Shown here one piece after another: positions 1-17,500 of a stretch of 64,000 nucleotides of DNA. The translations under genes and the position numbers were made by a program. Under the pieces are notes generated by a model. That model saw nothing but the letters and a program-made list of their open reading frames with translations, was not told the DNA's origin and made no database searches. The DNA is taken from positions 6,455,893 to 6,519,892 of the forward strand of contig OX030966.1 in NCBI GenBank assembly GCA_943735955.1. The letters run 5' to 3'. The number at the start of each line of letters is the position of its first letter. Position 1 is the first letter of the stretch. Source of the DNA: Piscicola geometra. Lineage: Eukaryota > Annelida > Clitellata > Hirudinida > Piscicolidae.

Positions 1-62
1 CCCTGCTGCTCAACGTCACTGACCCTCTGGCGCCCTTTGCCAACACGTTGCAGGCTGGATGG
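1..62. other. possible exon edge at window start
   Basis: On the plus strand the first bases are open in frame 3, read NVTDPLAPFANTL, and end at a strong donor (TGG then GTAAGT). On the minus strand the same bases follow an acceptor-like CCATCCAG and also have an open frame, which would suit the downstream end of the minus-strand gene at 1.8-7.8 kb. I cannot decide which strand is coding, and no family is recognised. Confidence 0.25.
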
Positions 63-1784
63 TGGGTAAGTCGCTGGGAATGATGGTGGTTTCAGATGAG
101 TGGTTCAATTTTTCTGAATTCCCCCATCCCTTATCGCCACCTCACCATCCTATCCATACTTCTATTACCACCTCATAAAACTATCACCACCATCTCACCA
201 CCCTACCACCACTTCACTACCCTACCACCACCTCTCACTCCCCTATCACCCCCCCACCCCATCACCAACATACGCCTAGCCACGTCGAACAAGTGGACAT
301 CAACCACAAATGACTGTCCCTTGGCAGCGGCATATGCCAGCTGAGCCACATTACTCTCTGAAAAGAGCATGCCATCTCCCGTGCAGTAGTCCAGGGTTGC
401 TATGCCTGTGTGGGCGCACTTGAATTTATGAAAAAGCGATATATAAGTTTATTTGGTTGATTGATTGATCAATTGTGTGGTTTAAAACCGGAATAAATGG
501 CGTTATATTAGTTTTTAAGTTTTAATTTTAGAGTGATTATACTCGGAGTTTCATGTGAAAAATTTTAAAGTTTGTATTAACATTTCTAATGATTGATTGC
601 AAAATTAGTCCTTTTAAACCAATTTTGTGCTTGCGTAAAATTTAAAATTCAGACCACGGCTTTTAAAAAACATTAAAAAATAGAAAAAAACACAGAAAAA
701 AAGAGTTGTTGGATCTGGAGATTGTGTGTGTAGAAGGTGGAATAGATGGAGAGATAAGTGGTGATTGTTTGATGGATTTGGAGGAGGGGGAGATGCAGTT
801 GGTGTGGTATTGTTCCCTTGGGTGTTTTTCATCATTTGGGTCCGTTTTAAAAGTGACGGTCGAGTTTATTTAAGTTTTATTTACAAGTTTGAAGACATTT
901 ACAAGTTTATAATGAGCAATGAAAACTCATGGAACCTTTTTCGTTTGGAAAGAAAGTCGATTCGATCTCAAATCCGTCTTGGAGCTGAAGGTGGGAAAGA
1001 GATTAATGGAGTTGTCAAATAATCTTTCTTGAGTTTTTCCACAACTATCGAAGTGATTTAAACGATTAAAATACTTTTGAGCACTTTTTAGAGTGGATTG
1101 ACTTCCGTAGAAGTGATTAAGTGTTTTTAAATTGAATTTTATAGGTAGCCAAAAAAATTTTTGAAACTCAAAAATATTTTTTAAACACTATGAAAGAATG
1201 ATTCATGAGTATTTTATTTTCTGAATTTAATTTCTAAATTTCCTTTAAAAGTTGTTTTACACGCTTGCCATTTATTATCCTTCACAAATAGACTTTTAAT
1301 TAATCATTTAATCCCCAACTTTGTGTTTATTAACCGCCGTTGAAATCAACAAATAGAGCATCAAGATCTGACTTTAAATTAACTCTTAAAAGACTAATTT
1401 TTTCGTTTTTTATATTTTCTTCCCAACGTTTTTCTAGTTTTACAATTTGTAAAACACTTTTTAAGGAAAAAAATGTATTTTTATTTCTGGAAAACCTCAG
1501 ATGGTCACTCAATCATCCTTCGTCACCAATCGGTGGTTGCCACTATAAAAACTTCAAAATGATGGAGCGATGGGGTGAGAGGATCTGGCGTGAATCATTC
1601 CCATGAAAAGTAAACTTTTGAAAATAGAAAATAAACTCATTTTTACGTTTGAAAAACCATTCTTTAGTTTGCCAAAATCTAACAAAGAACCTCTTAAACC
1701 TATCTTTCGTCTAAAAAACTTTCAAGTTCTTTTAAATAATAAGCTTCTAAAAAAACCCTAAACTACTCCCGACAAAGCACCCAC
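63..1784. other. non-coding, AT-rich
   Basis: CCA/CTA-rich sequence at about 120-290, then ordinary AT-rich DNA. Positions 405-475 resemble the hairpin-plus-GATT-tail repeat seen more clearly near 28.6, 30.6 and 63.0 kb (GCGCACTTGAATTT, then GCGATATA, then GATTGATTGATC). No convincing exon. A weak minus-strand candidate lies near 1555-1590 after an acceptor-like CACGCCAG. Confidence 0.4.
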
Positions 1785-4700
1785 CTCAAGAAAGCCATCG
1801 TCACAGTCGACCGAGAGGTTAGTGACGTTGGCGACGATGACTTGGTTGGTGTCTGCAAGGATGAGAGTGACGCAGTCTTCATCGAGACCCGAGCCTTGAT
1901 GGGTTGGTTGGTTGAGGTGCTTGAACGGATGGGCTGGTTGAAGTGCTTGAACGGATGGGCTGGTTGAAGTGCTTGAATGGACGCTTGTAAAGATTTTTTG
2001 AAGCTTTTCGAATGGTTTATTTGAAGTGTCTGGATGCTTTTCGAAGTGTGTTCAACGTGGAGAAAGTAAAAGAGTAAGTGTGAGGTTGTTGGGAGGTGTT
2101 TGGAAAGGTTGGAAGTGGTTGGAGAAGAAAGTAGAGTGAATTTTGTGTGGAAGAGATAAAAGAAGGTGGAAAGGTTGGGAAGAATTGCTTGGAAAAGGAG
2201 ATGGTTGCAGTGTAAAGAGTGGGTGCTCTGAATAAAGATGAGAGTGAAAAAAAGAATCAAAAATTAGTTTTCGGAAATAAGGAAATGAGTGATGAATGAT
2301 AACACATATTGGTTTTGTTGTCAAGCTAAAGTTATTGATGAAAAAGTGTCCTCAAACAAAGATGCTTTTTGTGCATTGGTGTGTGCACCAGAAGAGGATG
2401 ATCGAGAAGAAAATCATCTTTTTCCACGCATTTTACGCTGTTTTACAGTTTATCATTTTTTTCGGCTACACCGAGCCATTAGTGACACTAACCGGATTAT
2501 GTTAAAAAATAATATCATTATAGTGAGTTGTCGTGATGTGGAGGGTGAGTGATGTTATGCGTGTCTCTTTGGCTCTGGTTACAGCGGATAATCTAAAAAG
2601 GCTTTTGTGAAACTAAATCCTCTGAATCTTATTTTATAATCTTTATTGAAACTAAATGAACACAAACTTGGGCTTAAGTTACATAAAAATCATTTCAAAG
2701 GAAGTTTAAGACACTGCTTTTAGTATTACATAATAGCATAAGCTGATGAAAGCTTTTTGAAATGATATTTCTAAGAAATGAAACTTCTGAAAGCAAACTG
2801 TGTGCTCACCCTCGATGACGTATCTTCCTGCCTCGCTTATGACGTCCTTGCAGCCTGAAGAGCGGATAGGTGAATTGGTGAAGAGATGGATGGATAAGAA
2901 ATGAATCGACTTGACTAGTGGATGGCTAGCTTAAAGGACAAATGAGTGGTTTTATGATTTAGTTTTTTATTTTAACAATTTTGAAAAAAGCTGTTTAATT
3001 GGGAAAAATTTATCTAACTTTGTTTATATAATGATTAAATAGAATGAATGGGTATCAGGGTAGATTGAGGTATAAATGGATGGATGAGTGAGTGGAGGTT
3101 TAAGTAAATAACGATTCGATGTGCAAATTGCTGGGAATGAATGGACAGACCAGCGAAACTCCACGGCTTTGGGGTTTTCATGATTTTGAGAATAAAAATG
3201 ATAACTCAAATATAATTGGTTTACAGTAGGCTATTCACCTGCTTCCATCGGATGTAGTTCCTGTGTAATAAGACGATGAATTGGTGGAAGTCGCTAAATA
3301 AATGTTTATACAAAATTTGAAACTAATTAAAAAATGATTTTGAAAAATTTTGAAACTATGAAAAATAATGTAGGCAATTAAAACAGGACGAAATTGTTTT
3401 AAATCTAATTTTTAATGGTTTGTAAATTGAAAAATTTTGCAAAAATAAATATTTAATACACAACTTATTTACAAAAATAAAATATAAAAACATATTTTTA
3501 CAATTCTTATTATTAAATCTTTAAAATAAACAATCAATTTAACTTCTTTGAGAACAGCAAAAGCGTGAGCGGATGGATGGAAGACGGGAGGCAGAAGTAA
3601 GCGAACAACCAAAAACAACAACATTCTAACTTTTGTTGCCAACATTCTGTGTAGTTGTAGTTGTTGTGCTTTCCATGAATTAAGCTCTTATCTATAGGAT
3701 TTTGAATAAAAAAATAAAAATGCAAACTTTTTTCGTTCTTTCTGACTACAAAAAGTAATCTTACAATTTTATTTCATTTTCTTCTTTTAAATGCTTTATA
3801 TCGAATATTTATGAATTAAAGACTAATTGAAATAATGATTTAATAATTTATTCAGCAATTTTTCAAAAACGAACAGTCGTGTAACTTGGCCAGCAATTCA
3901 CAAGACAACACCACGAATCTCTGAGACTCCTTGCCTTATATAGTCCTGTGGGACAGAGCAAAGATCGTTTGCATGCGATTTAAATAAGAATTATCGTAAC
4001 GAGTACACTTGGTAGAAATAAAAAAAAATTAAAAATTTATTTGTAAAAGTGATAATAGTTTGATAAATGGATGAAATGAATGGCTTCAGATAACTTAAAT
4101 GAGTTTTTAATTCTTTTAATTCAATGTGGATTCTGTAGTGGTTTAGGGCACTTTCCACGATCCGTCGCTCTCCACCTCTGCTTCCAGGATTGAATGGAAT
4201 GAATGAAATCATTTTTTTTTCACCCATTTTCAATCTCTGTTCATCCATCTTTCTTAGACCTCTCTCTTCTCCATCCATCTTTCCATCCCGTTTTTCCATC
4301 TCACTTAGACATATCCTTTTTCATTTCATCCTTTTTCATCCGATCCCACATTATTATAAACAACAGAAATATATTTTTTGACCGAGTTTATGAGAGAAGA
4401 ATATGTTTGACAATTTTAGATTAAAATATTTAAAAATTAATGTAAGATTTGTTGTTTTGTTTCAATCGCTAGGGGGTAGATTCTTTTACAAGAAAGTTTT
4501 AGTTAGAATGAAATGTATCGCTTATAACTTGGATTGAATAAATAATAAAATAAAATTCATAATACTAAAAGCCATAGAATTACAATTGAAATTATTGTCG
4601 ACATTTTAAAAGTTAATACATATTTATAAAGAGATAAAAATGCCGGCGGTTCCTAAACGTCTTTAAGGTGTCATTTATTAACAATTTTATGAAAAGAAAT

Positions 4701-5623
4701 TTAAACTGTTTTTATCATTCTTTTTCATCAAAAAAGTATTTTTATACTTATTCCTTTTCTTTTTTTTCTTCCATCTTTCTTTCTATCCCTCTGTCATCAT
4801 CATTCACGCATCCACTTTTCTCTCCATCTATCATCCATCCACCCTCCATCTATCATCCATCCACCCTCCATCTATCCATTCATCCTTCATCAATCCGTCA
4901 ACCCTTCAACTCTCCATCAACCATCCACCCATCCTTCATCCATCCATCTATCATCCATCCATCCACCCTTAATCATCCATTTCCTCCTACGCAATCTCGA
5001 CAAAAGAATTAAGCATATTCTTCTTGTATTTTTACTGGCTCGAGGCCATCTCTCTTCCATCTGCAGCATCTTCATCATCATCATCATCATTGTCATCATC
5101 ACCATCATTATCATCATCATCATCATCGCCATCATTAACATCATCATTATCATTTAAAAAAGTGTTTTAAATAAATAACCACTATCATCATCGTCTTCAT
5201 CATATTCACTCTTTTGCAATCTCACCACTCTCTTCATTTTCATCATCATCGTTTTTATCATCATCCTTCTCATACTCTTCATGATCAAATACTTTTTCTA
5301 GATCCTCATCATCATCATAATCATTATCACCATCATCATCGTCATTATCATCATTATCACCATCATAATCACCATCATCATTATCACCCTCATCATCGTC
5401 ATCATTATCACCATAATCATCCTCATCATCATCATCATAACCATATCCGGTCAAGTACCTTCATTCAATAGCTGTTCATCCATCCATGCATTATTGCTCT
5501 AACTACATGATCGAACTATAATCCCATCCCATCCAGCATAACCATCATCATCATCACCATCATCATCACCATCATCATCATCATCGCCATCATCATCGCC
5601 ATCATCACCGTCATCATCATCCC

Positions 5624-5682
<59 letters not shown>

Positions 5683-7788
5683 CCACGATCATCATCATCA
5701 TCACCATCATCATCATCAGCATCACACCTCAACAATAGAGTCCCTAACTAGAATGACTTGGCGGGAAGTAACACACAGAGCGCGAAATGTTACAACATCC
5801 GTCGTGAGATGCTTATCTGGCCAATTAAGTAAAAATAAAAAAATAAATTTATTTAATTTAATTATAAACTCTAAAATAAAATACAATTTATCTTGAAACA
5901 CATTAAGACTTATTTTTTAATAAAAATTGATTTAAATGTTTTTAAAAATCAAGAATCCAAGTCATTTTGCTAATCACAGCCTCTTCCACCTTGAGATAGC
6001 ATCCACGCAGTATGTAAGCGTAACGTGCAATTAACAACTCTATCATTATCATCTTCTTTTATCTTTTTTGTTTTCATAATTAGACTTTTTTTCTTTTTTT
6101 TTCTTTTCAGAATTTCAATAATTTCATCTGTAATATTATCAACTGTTCTTTTTCGCTTATACTTTTTCCATTTTTCTTCTTCCCCTCTCTTCCTCACTCC
6201 ATCTCTTCCCTTTCATTTTGATTTCCATCGGGACTTCTTAGACGCCTTCCGATGAATTATGCTCGCTTACATTGTTAAGTAGCTCCTAATTCGGAAATCT
6301 CTACAATCATCATCATCATCACCTTCATCATCACCTTCATCATCACCTTCATCATCGTCATCCTCATCTTCATCCTCATCATCATCATTCTCTGCCCAAC
6401 CCCTACCACCCCTACCATAGCTACTTCAACCACAACAACGAAGACAGCATCCACCACAACGACGACAACCACCACAACGACGACAACCACCACAACAACG
6501 ACAACCACCACAACCACAACAACCACCACCACAACGACAGCAGTATCGATAACTGCGCAGCTGCTGCAATATTTTCTGCTAACAAATTTAGCATCACACT
6601 CTTGACGGAGTAATGAGGTGTACATGATACGAGTGGGATGATTCTTTGATGGTGGAGGTTGTGTTCGTTGTGGTAATGAATGTGGACGGGGTGGTTGTTG
6701 TGGTGGTTGTAGTGGCAGTGTTTGGGGTAGTAGTAGTGGCATGGATCGAATGTAGTAGTGAAATTGATCCAGAATTTACAAAGAAGACCGTCCGAGTAAA
6801 TAAATTTTGGCCATATAATCACAATTTATAAACCAACATTTTATTTATTAACAACTCTAACATTTTCCAACACTCAAACTCAAATCTCCACTTCAACCAC
6901 CTCCATCTTTAAAATGAAGCAAGCTGCAAGATTAAAGCATACAAGCTTTGTGCATTATGGAAGAAGAAGATTGATTTTGCGAAGAAAAAAACGAGTTTAA
7001 ATCTTTCTCCTTGATAATCTTTCATTTTTAATGCATTTTTCCTTTGATACAAAATTCTTGAACAGTTTTGATTTAATTTACATAAGAAAAAAGCATTTAA
7101 TTTGCCTTAATTTTCAAATATTTAAAAAATGAAGAATGTTATTGAAAATAATACTTTTGTTTTTATCTTTTTTTCTGGCTTAATTGTTTTTCAATTAAAA
7201 GAACAAATAGTTCACATATTTGTTCATATAATCTGAAAAAATAGGACAAAAAAGTTTCACAAAATTTCTGAAAAAGTTGACTTCATGAAGTGTAACTTTC
7301 GTACACCTCTATGTGGTGCATTAGTCGACTGTCAGCAGACAACATTGTACACCACATCAAACAAGCAGCACAGATTATAACTAAGATACAATGTTTCTGT
7401 AGTTATGTTTGTGTGAGTGTGTATGTGTGTGTTTGTGTGTGTTTGTGTGGGCATATGTATGTTTTTTTGTGTTTATGTGTTTTAATAGCCCCCTTTCAAG
7501 AACCAATTAATCCCAAGCCAATTATAAAAATAACTTTAAATACACTCCAACTAAACTAAATGTCAAAAAAAATATAGTAGAAAATTACGAAAAAAATCTA
7601 ATTAAAATCTAATTAAAAACTAATGACGTAAAAATTATAGTGAAGACGCGTCTCAACGACAAAAGTCTCCGCAACAAGTTGAGAAAACATCCAACGAATG
7701 CTCCTCAAGCCATCCTTCCCAGCTGTCACTCACCTTCGATGCAACCAATGAAATAAGAGGATTCTCCGTAGCTCCGCCCACATATGGC
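1785..7788 (-). CDS. unrecognised multi-exon gene, partial
   Basis: Five minus-strand segments have good acceptors and donors, and their phases match when joined: 7788-7734, 5816-5728, 3945-3912, 2854-2810 and 1894-1785. Together they give about 110 codons without a stop. They include CGRSYGESSYFIGCIE, VTFRALCVTSRQVILVRD, EAGRYVIEGSGLDEDCV and ILADTNQVIVANVTNLSVDC. Donors are GTGAGT, GTGTGA, GTGTTG, GTGAGC and GTGGGT. The cysteines, NVT sequons and alternating hydrophobic pattern suggest a secreted or extracellular beta-rich protein, but that is inference and I cannot name the family. Both ends are missing: no start exon was found above 7.8 kb, and the 3' part may run past the left edge. Introns carry ATC/GAT and CAA/CGA repeats (5.0-5.7 and 6.3-6.5 kb). 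Confidence 0.45.
5037..5725. repeat. (ATC)n microsatellite clusters
   Basis: Long interrupted ATC/CAT arrays at about 5070-5150, 5305-5440 and 5540-5725. The last one abuts the donor of the minus-strand exon 5816-5728, so in the sense of that transcript the intron starts with GTGTGATG and continues as (GAT)n. Long Asp, His or Met ORFs here are repeat artefacts. Confidence 0.9.
6301..6545. repeat. (ATC)n then CAA/CGA/CCA repeat
   Basis: Positions 6305-6395 are ATC/TTC-type repeats. Positions 6417-6540 are tandem ACCACAACGACGACA-like units. They lie within an intron of the unrecognised minus-strand gene. Confidence 0.85.
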
Positions 7789-8933
7789 CTGAAGCAATGT
7801 ATGCATAATTAAGAGCTTGTATGGAATGTTTACCTGCAAGTTGACTTGATTACTTGCGTCATCATGATGCCTCCATTGTCATGCCTACGTCATCATCGCC
7901 GTCGTTGTGGTGTGGTGGGAGGTGGTGGTGGTGGTGAGGGGTAAAGGGTAAATAAGTTAAAGGTTTATCTGGCTCAGTGAGATGCTTTTAAAATGGTAAT
8001 GACTAATGATGAAAAAGGATGGGAGATGATTTACTGTTTTAAATAATTTGATAATATAAATAATTTCCACCAAGATGCTGCTGCTGCTGCTGATGATGAT
8101 GATGATTATTATTATTAAATAATTCCCACATTTTTAATACACACTCATGCACATAAAAAATATACACACACACAACTAAAACTACAGAAGGACACACCCA
8201 TACACATATATCAATACATATTTAAGACTCTGTTGTGGGTAGTTTGTATATATGGGGGTGGCATGCGTGTGGGGGCTGTCTGAGATGCTGTGACATTACA
8301 AAGATACGTCATTGCTTACTGTCTCTAAAAGATCAAGTGGAAAAATAGTTTTAAAAGTATTGATTTCTTTATGTCAAAAGTCTACTTTCAGATTTATAGA
8401 ATTTTTCTGTTGAGTTTTAAATTCATTAACTGAGCTTTGCTTCTGGCAAATCTTCTTCGATCCTATTGGAATAATAGGAATATCATCATCATCCTCACAT
8501 TCGTCGCCATCATCATCATTATCGTTCTAACTATTCTTATCATCCTAACCATAAGTTTTTTCAATACTGAAACTGTCAAAGCAAATTAAAAGATATATCA
8601 TCTTAATTTGTCGATCTGATATGTGAGAATCTTCAAAATGCTTCAACCTCCCATGACTCCACTGACTTCATCAACTTCTTAACGGACTTTTAAAAAATCA
8701 AAAGTTGAATTCTGATTCGAATTCATCTAGGCGACAATTTTCTCAAACCTCAAAGAAACTTTAAACTTCATTGTGTCAAGAAAAATATTAACGCCATTAA
8801 CAACAGTTTTGGAAAAAACCCCACTTTAAATTCAATATAATCCAATATAATCCAATATAATAACACCATCATCGCATTGCATCCATCCCCATCCTCAATT
8901 TCCATCACAAGCATCCCTGAAAGCACCGCTGGG
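7789..8933. other. upstream region of AP-2, no gene seen
   Basis: Contains a GGT-rich patch (7905-7945), a CTG/GAT patch (8078-8110) and CA-rich sequence (8140-8210). It lies between the first recognised exon of the minus-strand gene and the AP-2 start, so it may hold promoters for both. No specific element could be supported. Confidence 0.4.
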
Positions 8934-12742
<3,809 letters not shown>

Positions 12743-12751
12743 TCACACACA

Positions 12752-12834
<83 letters not shown>

Positions 12835-12850
12835 ACACACACACACACAG
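12743..12850 (+). repeat. (CA)n microsatellite
   Basis: CA dinucleotide array interrupted by a few CTCA units, directly after the AP-2 stop codon and so in its 3' UTR. CA-rich sequence also occupies the end of the preceding intron (12540-12650). Confidence 0.95.
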
Positions 12851-12974
12851 AAAATACCAAATAGTATTCAACTGATTATCAAACTGAGTAATTTTCAGAA
12901 ATATATTCTATTTATTAATCGTGAATGTTTAAATCATTTATTTAAAACTATTTTGAAATGATAAATGAATAAAC

Positions 12975-14246
12975 TTAATTTTTTTGCGTCTTATTAATTG
13001 ACTGATCTTTTAAAATGTTATCAGACATTTTTTTCTTTTTCTTCTTTTTTGTAGAAGTTTCACTTTCATTGTTATTGTTATTATTATTATTATTATTATT
13101 AGTAGTAGTAGTAGTATTAACGGGTTTCTTTTTCTTTTTAAGGCAGGACAAAGGGTTTGGTCCTTTCTTCCTCTTTCTTCTCTTCTTCACTTTCTCTTGC
13201 ACCTAGCGAAAGAAACGAAAATATATTTAAAATGATAGCAATGGTCATGAAATAATAATTTTGGAAAATAAGAGTAAGAATTATAATATTAAAAATATAT
13301 TAATAAAATGTTAATCATAAGTTAGCTTAAATATAAAATAATTGTGAAAAAAATTAAATAAAAAATTGAAAAACCTCTCCAAAAGTTTTCTTCTTCAACT
13401 CGTCAATAGCGTTCTTCTGAAAGTCGCTCACTTTGGTTTTAGCAGTGACTTTTTGTTCTGCAAACTTAATGGATTTGGGGGAGGGTGCTTCGAGATGGAT
13501 GGCTTGGTAGGCGATGTAGAGGAGGGGAACACCCTTGACCCCCCTCACCTTCTCACTCAATGCCTTTTCCTGGTGGTTATGATGATGATGATGGTGATGA
13601 ATGTTGTAGTGATGGTGATAATGATGATGGTTTTTGAAAATAGTGTGAGTATTCGGTAAAATATTTAGTATTAATAAACATGCTGAAATGTATCAAATTC
13701 TCTCTCCCCTATGATCTCTCATTTATTTTCTCAAATCTCTTTCCACCTACCTGGGTAGCAATCAGGTACTTTCTTTTTCTTGCCATGGTGAGGAGGCAGT
13801 GACTGGGGCAGATGGGATCTTTGTTGGAGTGGGGACATGCTTCAATGCCATACTGGGAAATTATCTTCAATGGAGCATATAAAGGCAGGTCTGTAGAATT
13901 ATGTTTTATTCAGTTAATGAATGTATAATTTATAATTAACTATTTATTTAATATTTGCGCGAAGTTTAAAAAATCTCAATAATTTAATTTTTTATAAGTT
14001 CACAAACAAACTACCTGGAGTGGCGCCAAAGGTCTGGCACTCCGCCTTGACGCATGCAGTGGTCGCCAAAGTGACCTCAGCGTCCAAGTACTTAGGCAGT
14101 TGTTCTAGAATGTTGATCTTGAAGTTCAAAGCTTCCTTACAAAACGTTCCGTCAATCAGAACAGTGTAGGGCGCTTCGAGGCCAAAGTTTTGTTTGTAGA
14201 ACAGCATCGTCTTCTTGACGTGTTTCTGCCGCTTGATTTTACCCAT
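12975..14246 (-). CDS. UTP23: UTP23 small-subunit processome component
   Basis: UTP23 is a nucleolar PIN-domain protein needed for early 18S rRNA processing; it belongs to the FCF1/UTP23 family. Exons on the minus strand: 14246-14015, 13890-13751, 13569-13375, 13202-12975, giving 264 aa (human is about 249). Visible hallmarks are the N-terminal GKIKRQKHVKK, the PIN core YTVLIDGTFCKEAL, LPKYLDAEVTLATTACVKAE, a Cys/His cluster ACPHSNKDPICPSHC as in the family's zinc site, YLIATQ, GVPLLYI, PSPKSIKF and the diagnostic C-terminal GPNPLSCLKKKKK. After that motif an Asn/Thr homopolymer tract, coded by ATT/ACT-type trinucleotide repeats on the minus strand (13075-13118), precedes a Lys-rich end. The gene converges on AP-2 (233 bases between the two stop codons) and diverges from BRD8. 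Confidence 0.95.
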
Positions 14247-14529
14247 TTAAAATGTGCTAGGTCCTAGCAGCTAGGTTGTGGGTTTGAGGTTTGAAAACCC
14301 GTGGCGGAGAAAATATCTTTTATTCAACAGCAGTAACACGTATAAATTAAAATAAAATGCTAATTTGTTTTGCAAATTTAACAAATTGCACAATTCTTTT
14401 GAGAATAGATGATTCCTTTGAAATATTTTAGTTTGAACGATAAAATAACATATTATTTGGTCTATGGCTTAGTATTCATTGCATTCAAAAGGAAAACGAT
14501 TTTAATTATTAGAACTTTTGTTTGCTGCT
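14247..14529. promoter_or_regulatory. shared UTP23/BRD8 promoter interval
   Basis: The two start codons face away from each other across 283 bases, so both promoters must lie here unless 5' UTR introns extend further. No TATA box or CpG-dense stretch stands out. The inference rests only on the head-to-head layout. Confidence 0.5.
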
Positions 14530-17500
14530 ATGTCGGATATTCTAAGTAAATAATAATCAGAATTTAATCTAGTTAAAACTAATTTTTGCTATTTCACAAA
14601 TCCATTGTTTAAAATCCGATCAAATAAACTCAAACAAATATGAAATAATTACTTACTAATTATAACTAAGTTAAATATTACATTTCAACTAAACAAAATA
14701 CCAACTTTTATTTATTTTTCAAAATCCAGAAAAGCCGCAGAAAGGATGGTCTGTGAAGGAGAAACTAGCTTTGGCCAGTGCTGTCATCAGGAGTGGAGAC
14801 CAGAACTGGTTGGAAGCACAATTATTTATTATTTCATTAAAAATAAATCATTTATATTATTTATTCGTTTTTTAAGTTATGTTATAAATCAAAATGTGTG
14901 ATGCAAACACACAGGGTGTCTGTAAGCAGATGCATCAAGCCATTCATCGACCACAACAACCCTCCTGAATTCTACTCTCAAATTGTAAGTATTATTATTA
15001 ATTTTATCAAGATTTTTTAAAATCAATAAATTTTATTATTATTAGTATCATCATCATTATCATCATCATCATCCATAGAGTTGTGCTAAACAGTATGGTG
15101 AGATGCTGGCAGGAGTAGAAGCTCCAAAGTTTGTAGCAAATAATAATAATAAAAATTATTATTATCAAAAATAACAAGAATAAAAATATAATTAAAAAAA
15201 ATATTATTAAGGTTGTTGTTAATGACCAGCCAATCACACCAGACGCAAAAGAAATGACAAGGACGTGACAGAGACAGCAGGAGAAATCATTGTTCGCAGG
15301 TGCTGATGATGATGATGCTCCAATAATAATAGCAAAATAATAAAGTCATTGTAACATCCTTTCTAAATTTAATATTACTTAAAAATTGTTTCCTTAATAA
15401 AAAATTGAAAAATGCTAATATTAATATTATTTCTATCATGGAAACAGACTGAGCACAGAACGCCTCGAAGAGTTGTCGGTGGAGCTGAGCAAGTTTGTGG
15501 ATGAATACAAGTAGGCATCTCTTCACTCCTTTCATCATCATCATCATCATAATATTTTTATTATCGTTTTATTTCGTATATGATGATGAATTGTATTATT
15601 TATATTCATTACTATCATTACCACCATTATCATCATCACAATCATCATCATCACCACCCACCAGGGCCTTGCAGCAGCAGCTACAGCTCATCAAGTCGGG
15701 TCAGGCAGACGACAGACTCAAGGAGATCTTTCAGCAGCTTACTGAGTTCGTTGTTGTCTTTTATTATTTTAATTAAGGTCATTATAATCAATAATAATAA
15801 TAATTAGAAGCCATTATAACTAATAGTAGTAATAATATTAATAATAATAATTATTATTATTGTTTGTATAAAAAATGAGAACTTTTCAGGAATAAAGCCA
15901 AGAATAAGTCTCTTCATTCAAGTATTTATTATTATTATTATTATTAATTATTTCTGTAATAATATTATTATTGATTTTATTAAATAAAAAATTATAACTT
16001 TATTTGAAATTAAACAAATGAATACATTTTATTTTGCAGGATCTATTACGAAGCCACCATCACCACCACCTGCCGAAATTACCCATGATGATGATGATGA
16101 TACTTTGACTACTACTACCACCACAACTACTACCTCTACTGCTGTTACTGCTACTACTACTACTTTTACCACTAGCACTATTATCACTTCTACTACTACC
16201 ACTACTAATACTAATTCTGTTTTTTTAACTAATACTAATAATACTATTAGTTGTACTACTGAATCCGCTAGTACTCTCAGTACTGCCAAAGCTCCTAGCC
16301 CTTCACTTTGCAGTACTACAAATGTAATTAAATTGAGAGACTCTGGCGTTACAACAACTACTAATACCACAACTACACCTTCTACAACAACTAACTCTAG
16401 TAATACTACTCCTACTACTAATACTACTATTGTTTTCACTAATTCTCTTTCTTCTACTACAAATACTACTATTACTTCTTCTGCTGCTGCCACTACTACT
16501 AGTACTGCAGCAGCTACTACTACTATTACTACTACTACTACTACAAGCAGTTTAATAAGTTGCCTCAACACGGCCAACATTTTTGCGAATTTGAAAAGCA
16601 AGTTGGGTGGCATCATGAAAGACTCGTCTGTCACTAAAAGTGGAGCAGATAACAAATCCAAAGAAACTGAAAAGACCGATGGTTCGAAAAGTGGTATTAT
16701 TGGTAATAAAGCTCTTGATGATGATGATGATGATGATGTTAATTGTGTTGGGGGTGTGGATAATGGTGTGGGTGAAGATGATGCAAGAGCGGGCAACTAT
16801 GGTGATGATGACGATGATGGTGGTGATGATGATAGTAAGTTGGAAAGGGGAATAGTCGGAAAAGCTGAGGAGAATAATTGCGATGACACAAAAACTCTTG
16901 ATAAAAGCGAAAAAGACGACGATGATAATGATGCTTACGTTGGTGATGATGACGATACCAAAGATATGATAGAGTCGGTTCATGCGGAGGGTGATGATAT
17001 AATCATATCGACGGAGGAGATTGTGGAAGGACAGTCTATGGGAGAGAAGGAGGAGGAGGAGGAGGAGGGTGTTGATGATGATGTTGGTGCAAAGGAGGAT
17101 GATGAGAAGATGGGAGAAGTGGATGATGAGGGTAGGACTGATGAAGTGAAGAAAGTAGACGACCTTGATGATGATGCTGAGGGTGGTGATGATGTTGATG
17201 ATGATGATAAGGAATACAAAGACGCAGTGGAAGAGGCTGAAGAGGATAATAATGATGAAGAAGGTGGTGGTGCTGATAATGATGGTGTGCAAGGGGTAGT
17301 GAGTGAGGCTGGTGATGATGAAAAAGAATGCAGTGATGGACGTGGTGATGATGATGATGCTACTGATGCTGTGAAAGAAACTATCCAAAATGATGATGTT
17401 AAAGAGGAAAGAAATGATGATGATGATGATCAGAATAATGATGTTGATGATGATGGAATGAGAAGTGGAAAAAATATGGATGCTGCTGATAATGATGTTG

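Noticed and set aside
3240..3262. 22-base minus-strand micro-exon
   Set aside because: Acceptor and donor look good, but including it breaks the phase between the exons at 3945-3912 and 2854-2810.
5206..5735. Long Asp-, His- or Met-rich ORFs on both strands
   Set aside because: They are frame shadows of (ATC/GAT)n; every frame of such an array is open.
5990..6037. Extra minus-strand exon (LL..YAYILRGCYLK)
   Set aside because: Open with passable splice sites, but its phase cannot join the neighbouring exon at 5816.
6275..6822. Val-rich and Leu/Trp-rich ORFs
   Set aside because: They derive from CCA/CAA/CGA repeats, with no family resemblance or splice support.
16029..17388. 255- and 278-aa minus-strand ORFs
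   Set aside because: Antisense shadows of the BRD8 repeat exon.
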